A stretch of 64,000 nucleotides of DNA, from contig JAAPAO010000023.1 of assembly GCA_013115145.1 (NCBI GenBank), forward strand, positions 62,001 through 126,000, read 5' to 3'. Position numbers and translations under genes: made by a program. Of the stretch, positions 23,759-33,898 are shown piece after piece. Every line of letters begins with the position of its first letter. Position 1 is the first letter of the stretch. The notes under the pieces are model-generated. The model saw only the letters and a program-made list of their open reading frames with translations, was not told the DNA's origin and did not search any database. The stretch comes from Perkinsus chesapeaki (taxonomy: Eukaryota; Perkinsozoa; Perkinsida; Perkinsidae).

Positions 23759-26417
23759 TTATGCCAGATTTTGCATGCCCATGCTAGAGTCTAAATTAGC
23801 CACCGGAGAGGCAGAGCGTTGAGAACGAGTTGCTCTCCCGTTCCCTGATGCTGCTGCCATTGGTGGAGCGAGGACAGTCTGAGCTGAATGCGAAAGGTCT
23901 CCGCCGCCGCCAAGGTTGGGGTTAATATTTTCCCTAACCTGCACTCGCTCGACTCCTCCATCCAAATAGATAGTTTGAAGCTGATTATTGCGCTTCTTGC
24001 TCTCACCAGCCACCACTTCAGTTTGGTTAACTTCCACATAACGGTCAACAGTCTGTACTTGCGGAACCTCAACTACACGTTCAACACGTTGGACCTGAGT
24101 CTCTTCGATTATCTTATCCACATACTTCCGGACCACTTGAGGCACAGGAACTTCATTAACCTTCTCGACATACCGTGGCACAACCACTTCAACTTCTTTG
24201 TCGACATACTGCACCTCGGGCACCTCCACAACCTTCTGAACAGTCCTCGTCACCGGAACTTGAACATGCTTCTGAATCACTTGGGGAACCGGCACGTCAA
24301 TTACCTTCTCCACTTGCTGGACAACCGGCACCTCGACCTCGCGGTCCACGTATTGAACTTGAGGCACATCAACGTACTTCTGCACCTTCCTGTTGACCGG
24401 GACGTTCACGTACTTCTGCACCGTCTGGAGCACCTCCACGTCGATAACCTCTTCCACACGCTTCACCACAGGTACTTCAACCTCACGTTCGACCACTTGA
24501 ATCTCAGGCACTTCGACGTCGATTTGAACAGTCTTGGTAACCGGGATCTCGACAATCTTCTGAATAGTCTGTGGCACCGGAACTTCGATGATCTCCTCCT
24601 CGTACCTCACTTGAGGGACCTCGACCTCTCTCTCAATTTCGTGGATCTCCGGCACCTCAACAGTACGCTGAACTACCGTCTCGTAGACCTTAGGGACGTG
24701 CTTGTACACAACCTGCTCTTCAGGTACTTCAACAATATTCTCCTGATACTCCACCTCAGGCACGTCAATGACCTTATCCACGTACTCGACATAAGGTCTG
24801 TCAATTGGCACCTCAATCACATTCTCAATGATGTTTTCTTGATACTCGATACGAGGCACTTCACGTACAACTTCTTGAACCTCATACTTAGGAACGTGCC
24901 TCTGAACCTTTTGGATCACAGGGACCTTTCGCTCGATGACCCTCTCAACAACCCTCTTTCGCTGGACCACCACGTCTTGGACATCTTGCTGCTCGATATC
25001 ATCAACGATCTTGCGGGTGACCTTGGGCAGCTCAATAACCCTTTCCTGAGTGTGTATCACAGGGACCTCGCGCACGACCTCCTCAACCTCAATCCTCGGC
25101 ACACGACGCTCAACCTCAACGATCTCCTCCACAATCTGGGGTACATAGACAACCCTCGGAACCTCCACCACTTGCTCGACCGACTTGGGGATAACACGTT
25201 CCACCACTTCAGTTTTGGGCACGTGGATGACTTGCTCGACGATCTGCTCTACCGGGTGTTCAATGACCTCCTCGGTGATCTGGGGGATGTGTCGGTACCT
25301 CGGTACCTCAACAATTTGCTGCACCGACTTGGGGATGATGCGCTCGACGGTTGTGATTCGAGGAACCTCGATGATCTCCTCCTCAATCTGCTCGAAGGGG
25401 ACCTCGATAATCTGTTCCTGTATCTTGGGGATGTGACGGTAGATCGGGACCTTCTCAATATGCTCCACGTACTTGGGAATGACACGCTCCTGAACCTGTC
25501 ATGGCAGGGATACTCAAACCAAGGTGCCAAGGCGACAAGGGCGACCAACCTGGATCTTCGGAATATGATTAATTTGCTCGATAATCTCCTCTTTGGGAAC
25601 CTCGATGACCTGCTCTACTATTTGGGGCACGTGGACGTATCTGACAACTAAACGTTAACCCTCCAGACTGACTGACCATGGTCGTGACCTTGGAACCTTC
25701 TGGACCTTCTCGACCGTCCGGGGGATGACCTTCTCGCGAGTGATCGGGCGCTTGACTTCGATGACCTCCTCCCGAACTACTTCTTGAGGAACTTCGATTA
25801 CTTGCTCAACAATGTGAGGGACTTTCACGTACTTGGGGACCTGAGAAAGCAGAGGATTGCACAAGAATTAAATAACACCTACGTACCTCGACAACTTGCT
25901 TGACGGGCCTGTGCGTTATACGCTCCTGAACGACCTTACGAGGCACGTCCACGTTAACCACTTTATCAACAGTCCTCTGAACCACTTGCACTTGAGGGAC
26001 TTCAACCACCTTCTCCACGTATTGAATTTGGGGCACCTCGATCAGTTCCTCGACATACTGAATCTCGGGGACATCCACATACACCTCGACGACCTCTTCT
26101 TGAACCTCCTCGCGGACGTTCTGCTTCGTAGGCAGTTGTCGTATCTTCTCCTCGCGCACTTCAGTGACCTCCGGAGGAGCAGACTCGACTGATACCGTAG
26201 GAGTATGAGTTAGGCTATTAGTGTAGGGATGCTGCATCATAAAACCGGCTTGCGGCACAGGCTGGCCGGTTGGTGTGAAGAGATTTGCTTGATGGAATTG
26301 ACCAGGCTGAAAGTACGGCGATTGCTGCTGCTGCTGTTGCGGCGGCGGCGGTGGCCTTGATTGAGTGCTTGGCGTCTGGTAGGGCTGCGGGCAGAAGGCT
26401 TGGAAGGGCTGATACAT
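23759..26417 (-). CDS. Alveolin A, inner membrane complex/pellicle protein
   Basis: Four exons are separated by introns of about 46, 51 and 54 bp (25841-25886, 25642-25692, 25499-25552). The start at 26417 (MYQPFQAFCPQPYQ) opens a Pro/Gln-rich head. More than 600 residues of short charged repeats follow, built on EVPxVxYVEKxVEVPVxQxVQK, with blocks such as VEVPEVQYVDKEVEV. The last 80 residues lose the repeat and end near DSSMGMQNLA. This EKIVEVP-type repeat defines alveolins, which form a filamentous network under the alveolar sacs and shape the cell cortex. The next gene upstream on the same strand is a second alveolin with the same architecture, so the pair arose by tandem duplication. The opposite strand is open over long stretches only because of the repeat's codon pattern. 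Confidence 0.93.
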
Positions 26418-26710
26418 GCTGTTGATTGGGGTGGTGGTGGTTAAGAGACCTTAGAAAAGGTAGATGCCCGCCTGAAAAAGATTCATAAATGCCAACAACA
26501 CCAACGATAAATTTAACATGACTTAAACTCTAATTCGATGCTGAGGTAAGGACAACACTATATCACATGTCAACTAATACGTCATCATGCTCACACTCAA
26601 TAGCCCACAAAAATGTAAATCAGACTGCTTTTACTGCGCTTAATATTATCATCCAATGGACGATGAAAAATAGACGCTTCATTTGACGTCGGTCGAGACG
26701 GTTGAGGAGA
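26418..26710. promoter_or_regulatory. Spacer between the two alveolin genes
   Basis: About 290 bp separate the stop of alveolin B from the start of alveolin A. It must hold the 3' end of one and the 5' region of the other. It is AT-richer than the genes. No specific motif is supported. Confidence 0.35.
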
Positions 26711-29201
26711 CTAGTAAGGCTGAGCAAAACTGTTGTTGAACATGTCGGCAAACGACTTGTGGTTGAAGCTCTGATCAATATCGCCACGGGAAGATATCGA
26801 CGACCGGTGACGACTCTGCTGAGCCATTTGCTGAATTTGGTAGCTGTTCACACTTCCAGGAGGGAAATCATAGGTTGAAACCGACGTGTAGATGTGGGCA
26901 GGCTCGGGCTCGTAGGCATCACCATCGACTCGTTCATGAAGTCTCTCGACGCCACCTTCAATACGGATGGTCTCAAGCTGAGTGGTCACAGTGCGCTGCT
27001 CGCCAGAAACCGTCTCGGCATGGGGTATCTCCACGTATCGCTCAACCGTCTCAATTTGGGGAACCTCGACAATCTTCTCAACCGTCTGGAAGACCTCCTC
27101 CTCGATGATCTTATCCTGATACTTCTTCACCACTTGAGGCACCTTCTGCTCCTGTATCACGTCCACGTACTTGGTAACAATAACATCTTGAGGAATATCA
27201 ACATACTCCACCTGGGGGACCTCGACGTACTTCTGAACCGTTCGAATCTGAGGTACACGGACTTCCTTCTGAACGGTCTTGTTAACGGGGACGTCGACGA
27301 TCTTCTGAACATGCTGGGTCACCGGCACCTCAACCTCCTTGTCAATGTAGGCAACTTGGGGTATCTCAACGATCCTCTGAACCTTCTGTACATCAGCTAG
27401 GTGGATGACCTTCTGAACCTTCTGCTTGAAGGGGACATCGACGTACTCCTCAACATACTCCACCTGTGGTATCTCAACCACCTTATCAATGTACTCGATC
27501 TTGGGCACCTCAATGTACTTCTGAACCTTGCGGACGTTAGGCACTTGCACTATCTTCTGAACATGTCGATCAACATACTCAGGCACATGCTTGTAGACGA
27601 CCTGCTCCTCTTCGACCTCGATAACCTTCTCCACATACTCAATTTGAGGGACCTCGACCACCTTGTCGATGTACTTGATTTGAGGGACCTCTCGCTGGAC
27701 CTCCTTAATAATCTCGACGATCTTCTCCTCGTACACAATCCTCGGCACCTCACGAATGATCTCCTGCACCTCGAGCTTGGGCACCCTCTTGTGGACCTTC
27801 TGTACTATAGGACGCTTCCTCTCAACGATCTTCTCCACCACACGTTTCTTCTCAACTATAACGTCCTGGACTTGCTGCTCAATCTCCTGGTCAATGATAG
27901 TGCGAGTGATCTTGGGAACCTCGATGATCCTTTCCTGGACTTCATAACGAGGGACTTCACGGACGATCTCCTCGATGTTGACCTTAGGCACTGGTCTCTC
28001 GATCTCGATGATCTCCTCGATGATCTCTGGAACATGCACTATGCGGGGCACCTCGATGATTTGCTCGACGGGGCGCTCAACAATGCGTTCAACTCTCTGA
28101 ATCCTCGGCACCTCAATAATCTCCTCGTGGATCTCCTCCACAGGGATCTCGATGGTCTCCTCCGTGATAACAGGGACCTCGCGGTAGACCGGTATCTCCA
28201 CGATGGTGGCGACCTCCTTGTGAATGACGCGCTCAACGTACTGGATCTTGGGCACCTCCACGACCTCCTCAATCACTTGAGGAACTTTAACCTACACAGA
28301 AAGCAGAGTAAAGTGAAATCTTCACTGAAGCACAATCCGAACCTCGATAATTTCCTCCTCGATTTCCGGGACATGTCGATTGACATGTATCGTCACAACT
28401 TGCTTCACAGGCTTCTCAACGATCCTCTCTTGCATCTGATAACACCATAGATGTCACTAGGAGTGCAGAGGGGCCTCACCTGAACCTTGGGCACCTCGAT
28501 GATCTCCTCAACGATTTGATCGACAGGGACCTCCACGACCTCTTCAATAATGCGCTCCTGTTGAACCCTAACTTCCTCCTCGCGTATGCGAGGCACTCTT
28601 ACGTACTTAGGGACCTGAAACACAAAGCGCCTGCTCGTGGCTCGATCTTCACTAGGGAGCTCACCTCAACATACTGCACGACCGGCTTGTTGACGATTCT
28701 TTCTTCGTGGACCACCTTGGGGATGTCGATGTAAACGATTTTCTCAACAGGTCTTTCGATATACTGCACTTCAGGGACCTCAACGATCTTCTCGACGTAC
28801 TGTACCATAGGGATCTCCTCGACCTCTTCAACGTATTGGATCTCAGGGACGTCGACCGGGATCTCTATGATCTCGTCAGTGACAACTTCTTGTACGTGTT
28901 GGACTGGAGGAGCCTGGAAGCGCTGCACCTGGTGAACCTCGGTAACCTCAGCATCCTTCGTGACGCGTGTAGATGAGTAAATGGGTTCGTTCGGACGAGA
29001 GGGCCTTTGCCAGCCGACTTGTTGGTACTGTTGCTGTGAGGTGGTAGACTTCCGCGACTGATCCAAGGCTGCCTTCTGATCAGCAGCAGGAGGCTGAGAG
29101 AACGCGGAACCGATGGACAGCCTTGCATTGAATACCGGGGGAGGACCAAAGTAGTTCGGGAAGCCAGAGTTCATGGCAGCCATGATAAAACGGTCAACCA
29201 A
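26711..29201 (-). CDS. Alveolin B, inner membrane complex/pellicle protein
   Basis: The start is at 29201 (MVDRFIMAAMNSGF) or at the in-frame ATG at 29183 (MAAMNSGFPNYFGPPP). A Gln/Ser-rich head of about 110 residues is followed by the alveolin repeat (EIQYVEEVEEIPMVQYVEK, then many IEVPxxxYVDKVVE units). The tail reads SRHRSSISSRGDIDQSFNHK and ends FNNSFAQPY. Short introns lie near 28618-28665, 28438-28482 and 28276-28340 on the plus-strand scale. It shares with alveolin A both the head-repeat-tail plan and the conserved core REVPRYEVQERIIEVPK. The upstream spacer to the divergent U2AF-like gene is about 450 bp and is probably a bidirectional promoter region. Confidence 0.93.
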
Positions 29202-29655
29202 GCGTTCACTGCTAATAACGCATCACAAGCCATTGAAGCCCCTGCCAGCTCGAAGCCCCTAAAACGCAAACCATACAAGGAGAAGAATCATAGGAGACAA
29301 GCAGCAAGATTATGGAGAGTAACGAGCGTCTTAGAAACCAGAAGGAAGGTCAAGGAAAGTTGGAGCGACCGCGTGCTCAGAAACCGTAGATCTTGCGCTT
29401 CGGGACAACCGCGCACGCCCTGGTAATCGATATCTTATCTATTCGACTTTGCAGCAGATGCGCATGGTCTTGGTACGTTATGATCTGGTTAGTGTATAGT
29501 AGTGTCGTTGATAATACTTACACGATGTATTTGTACGATAACTAGTATATTGTTTATATTATTGAAGGAAGTGTGGTATGAAATAATATTGGTGTTCGTT
29601 ATTTGAGATGTTGCCTTTACGGTTTGTTGTTTAGTTATTTTCTATTCTGGTATAT
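29202..29655. promoter_or_regulatory. Divergent promoter region with 18-bp shared motif
   Basis: This spacer separates the divergent alveolin B and U2AF-like genes. At 29416-29433 it contains CGCCCTGGTAATCGATAT. The same 18 bases occur at 54287-54304 in the other divergent spacer of the window, between glutamine synthetase 1 and eL36. The site is a candidate promoter or transcript-start element. Confidence 0.55.
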
Positions 29656-32605
29656 ATGGGCCGCGAGAGCAGAAGCCGATCACCGTATAGTAGAAGCAGA
29701 TCAAGAAGGGATAGACATAATGATAGTAACGGATGGGCGTATCTTATCTTCAACCTCGCAAGATACATAATAGGTCAAGTTGCGTCATCGATTCATAGAC
29801 ATAGTAGAATGTAGTAATCAAATAAAACACTCGTGATGTTAGTTTAATTTCCGTGATGGTCTGGCGGATGGATGACCGCGCGCCAGTTAATTGCCTTTGG
29901 TAAGATTTTTCACTCTCCAAAGCGTTCTTTCAGTCGCCAACTCCCCGCAGGTTCAATTCTTCCGTTTTTCATTTCAGCTCGAAATTCTTCCAATATTTTT
30001 CAGGATCCCGTGATCGTGGACGTGATCGTCATCACAGTCATAGGCACCACAGACATCACGAGTAAGCCATTTAGTATCTTCAGGTCACCCGCTTGAACTT
30101 AGACTTAGATTGGAGTCGTCAGGTTCTATTGGAATTTTCAGGCGCAGTGACTTATTGCTAGGAGGTCTCTGTTTTTTCTTTTTAGTCGCAGTGATGACCG
30201 TGACAGCTCGACAGAGCGCGAGAAGTCCAGACGCCGAGCTCAGCGAGAGTAAGGAGGAGTATCTTTAGGTCAAGTTGGTGACTCCTCCTGCTGCTGCTCT
30301 TCAGTTTCCTCAATAAATCATCTCATCAAGCTGGCACTAATTCTAATATGTTCTGGGATGGTTTCCAATGGATCCCTAAGATCGGCACTCAGGACTCGGC
30401 ACAGCACAACGCAACGAGGAAGAACCGACGACTCTATGTTGCGAATCTGCCTATCCAGCTAGGTGCGTCCCGGGATGGGCTATCAGTCATCCTCCCTACT
30501 TCGTCTGAGTAGCGCCTCTATTAGAGACTTATAGAGATTCTCTTGAGCAACTCGTATAGCTATTTTGTCTTTGCGAAATTCGGTCCCCCGAAAAAACCTT
30601 CCCACATGTTTGTGGTATCTTGTGGGGTGTATACTGCAAGCGTCGACCTCCATGCTCGTTTGTGTTCGCCCGAACACTAAAACATTACGACTCCACCACC
30701 ATGACGATCTCTATCGATTTTGAGTAATGTTCACAAAGTAGATGTCAGATCCAATTTTTGCTCGACAAAAATGTGCGCATACGAGTGAGCGATTTCCAGA
30801 GTTGTATACGTAGTCAAATAATATTTTCCACGGAACTGCAACACAATACGGTGGCAACTCAGCCATGGCCGAGTGACAACTTGTCACTTAACTTGGCTAC
30901 ACCTACGCTTGCCATCATCCGTATGGGAGGGTGGTGGTATGGTTTAGTAACGTATAGGTGATAGATAGTGATATCGACCTACAGGAAGCTGTGAAGTGTA
31001 TCTCTATCGTTTGCAATGTAGCTATTGTATTATTCATTGCTATTATGTACCCAAATCCGAGTATCCGAGTAGTATGTAGCTATGATGCCATCATCACCTC
31101 ATAGTCGAGGCTTCCCTATGTCCTGTTGAAGAAATCTTTCTACCATCACGTTATACTTTTCAATTGCCTGCTTGGTCAGAGGGGTCGAGATCTCATCGAT
31201 TCGGGAAGTACTGTTTACATTTTCGTTGTGGATTGTGGTTGATTCGGTGGATTGGTGCTACTCAGACGAAATTATATTATCTCTCCAATGCTGTATTTTA
31301 TCATCAGGTCTAACTGAGGAGTTCCTCGGCCAACAGCTCTTCGCTGCTCTTCGTGAAAGAGGATGCATTGCTCCGGATGGCCACAGTCCTGTACTCCATG
31401 TTTGGTTTGCTCGGGAGAAGGGTGGTACGATCGCTACGTGCTTGATGGCACCCACCGTCTGGTCAGGTAATTACGGCTTCGTTGAATTCGCCACGCTAGA
31501 GGACACGGAGAACGCCCTGGCTCTTGATGGTAAGGAAGGAGGTCGGCGAATTTCATGGCGCGCGGTAATTTGTGGCTATAGGACTCGTGGTAATGGGTGC
31601 TCCTATTACGATTCGTCGACCGTCGGATTACCAAGACTCCACGGTACCGATGCTGAACGACTCTGTTGTGGCTGCGGCTGCGGCGGCGGCAGCGAACAGT
31701 AGGACGATCCGAGAAGGGGGAATGTAGTGGACTTGTTTTGTTAGGTGCAGTTGGCAATCTTGGTGGTCAAGCTACCAGTCGTATTGTTAGATTTGCACAG
31801 GTAATGCTTGCTTGGGTGAAGATAGTCGTGGGTTGGTCTTTGTGTTATGGGATGGACTCGAGGGGGCTGTCCGCGGTATGGCGTATTACAGAGCTGTTTA
31901 TTAGTACTTATACAATAATATATTATCTTTGATATAGGAAGTCGCTTAATATCAGTTATTGCATTCATCTACTATTGCTTCCAATGTTAATCTCATTCAA
32001 AGTTGATATTGACCTACTTTAATTAGCTCCGACATCGTCGCCACATAAGGGCCTTTGGAAGGTATCTTTCGATCAGCCTCCAAACAATTGAAATCAGTAG
32101 TGTACCTGTGTAGTTCTCTACATGTCTTTATGAGAAAAATTTGCGGGACTTCTGGTGGTGTGGGAATTGGGGGATATATTCTTGTATTAGGTCGTGCGTG
32201 TTGGACCAAACACTAGAAGGGAGGAGTATATGGATGTCATTGAGGATATGAAAGGAGGCTGCGGCGATTTCGGCAAGCTTGATGCTGTCTACATTGCATC
32301 GGCCGACGTTCATGTAGAGTTGCAGCTGAGCGGTATGGGAAATTATTCATTGGTGTGCAGGACCCATCAACTCAAGGGCTTGTGCTGGCCGCTGGTGATG
32401 TGTGTTTGGAGTACTCTGATCTTGGAGGTGAGGAAAAGTCGGTATGAGTGGGGCTATCAGCTAGGTGGTGTCAGGCGCGGAGGCATGCATGAAGGGAATG
32501 CAAGGACGTAAATATGACGGTCAAGTTGTTCATATGACAAGCGTCGATGAGGAGACATGGCAGAATCTGGCCAAGTACATGGGCGCTGGGCTTCGGACGA
32601 GTTAG
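29656..32605 (+). CDS. U2AF large subunit-like splicing factor
   Basis: The start at 29656 gives an RS-rich leader (MGRESRSRSPYSRSRSRRDR), followed by further Arg/Asp/His-rich exons. Then comes MFWDGFQWIPKIGTQDS leading to RKNRRLYVANLPIQLG, the RNP2 of a first RRM. An 845-bp intron (30463-31307) precedes LTEEFLGQQLFAALRERG. NYGFVEFATLEDTENALALDG follows as RNP1, then MGAPITIRRPSDYQDS, the typical RRM1 exit of U2AF65. A second RRM is poorly readable (SRGLVFVLWDGLEGAVRG near 31820-31885). A final UHM-like RRM reads EEYMDVIEDMKGGCGDFGKL and ends with EACMKGMQGRKYDGQVVH and the stop at 32603-32605. U2AF binds the 3' splice-site pyrimidine tract and recruits U2 snRNP. Exon borders between 31700 and 32200 are uncertain. 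Confidence 0.8.
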
Positions 32606-33898
32606 TAGGGTTTCGGTGTTTAGGCCCGTTCTGGTGGAGATGGACGCCGCTTTGGGTATATTGTAGAAGACGAAGGCGCGCGGTAATTGATGATGATGAT
32701 GATGACAACATACACCAAGCTGCCGGTTCGACCATCTTGTCATTGTCCGGCGACAGCTGTAATTTTCCTATGCTGCTTATCGAACTATGGCTCCAACGGT
32801 GGTGGTAGAAGTGCTGTTAGTAGTGGTAGTGGCTAAATACCATCACGTACAATTGTGGTTCGATCACAGTCTTTGCGGGGTTGAGTTGATGGTGGTGGGC
32901 TTGTCGGAGTGTTTCTAGTTTTGGTAATAATGTCAGATTCACCAGTGTCATCATCGTCGGAGGCCAACAGCATTGGTCATGGAGCAGCTAAGGCAATTAC
33001 TTCATCTGTGTACGAAATGGATGGGGCCATGTAGGAGGGGTGGTATAGAGCAGCAGCATATTACACCTCATAGGGGACTAATAATCGAGTGTCACCGCCG
33101 CCGCCGCTCGAGAAAAGGATAGTGTTATTATCATCGACAGATGATAATAACATTCTTTGATTCCCTTGCTGAAGTCTTAAAGCATCATCTTGTATATTAT
33201 TTTAGCGCCTGCAATGTTACTTGACGACATTGCGCTTTACTATGATACTTGTCTGTTCTGACCACCGTTTAAGTGTTTGGATTTGCTAAGACGTTCTTCA
33301 CTGGTACATCCTCCCTCGTAGGCAACACAACCCTGGTTTTGATGAAATGAGGGATCACCACCACGGTGAGGAGGAAGAAGGAGGGCTTAGATCACCTGGC
33401 CAGGAGACGGTAGTAGCGAGTGTGGTAGCATGTGATGGTGGTGGTGGCAAGGAGTGCTTTCAGACCTCTAGTAGTGGATTCTCACAAAATATGGATATGG
33501 ACATCAATACGGTGGGAGTGTTCGGTAAGGCTGGAGCTCGCTCTTTTCGTGGATGACATCTTATTACTGTCCCTATCGGGATGGGTACTTCCATGACATC
33601 TTTGCAGTCCTTAGTTCCCTGTATAACCATAAGTGTTACGGTTTTCCCTCAAACCACTTGGGGTCTCTGAGGCTTGTTTACAAGGCTGTATGGACTTTTA
33701 CCAAGGCCTAACTATGGCCGCAATATTACTAATATATTTCGAAGCTCCATCTTTTAGTTTTTCGGGTTTACCTGGATTCGTTTTGTGTCTCAAACTATTA
33801 ACCTCTGCTCTCAATGTCACCCCTATTACTACTCCTTTCCCCCTTCAGACCCGAAACAGAGCAAGTTATCTGTACGGAAGATATCGGGTGCTAGTGAC
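32606..33898. other. Spacer with two small possible ORFs
   Basis: No confident gene. A short frame at 32930-33034 begins MSDSPVSSSSEANSIGHG and could splice to a following alanine-rich piece. Another at 33347-33556 (MRDHHHGEEEEGGLRSPG) encodes 69 residues rich in Gly, Ser and His. Neither resembles a family I know. A GAT triplet run lies near 32690-32705. Confidence 0.3.

Noticed and set aside
23888-25651. 587-codon plus-strand ORF opposite alveolin A
   Set aside because: It is the antisense shadow of the alveolin repeat: Leu/Asp/His-rich with the same periodicity, and the minus strand encodes a recognised family.
26894-28450. Two long plus-strand ORFs opposite alveolin B
   Set aside because: Same cause: restricted codon use in the sense strand leaves the complement open. 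No family resemblance.
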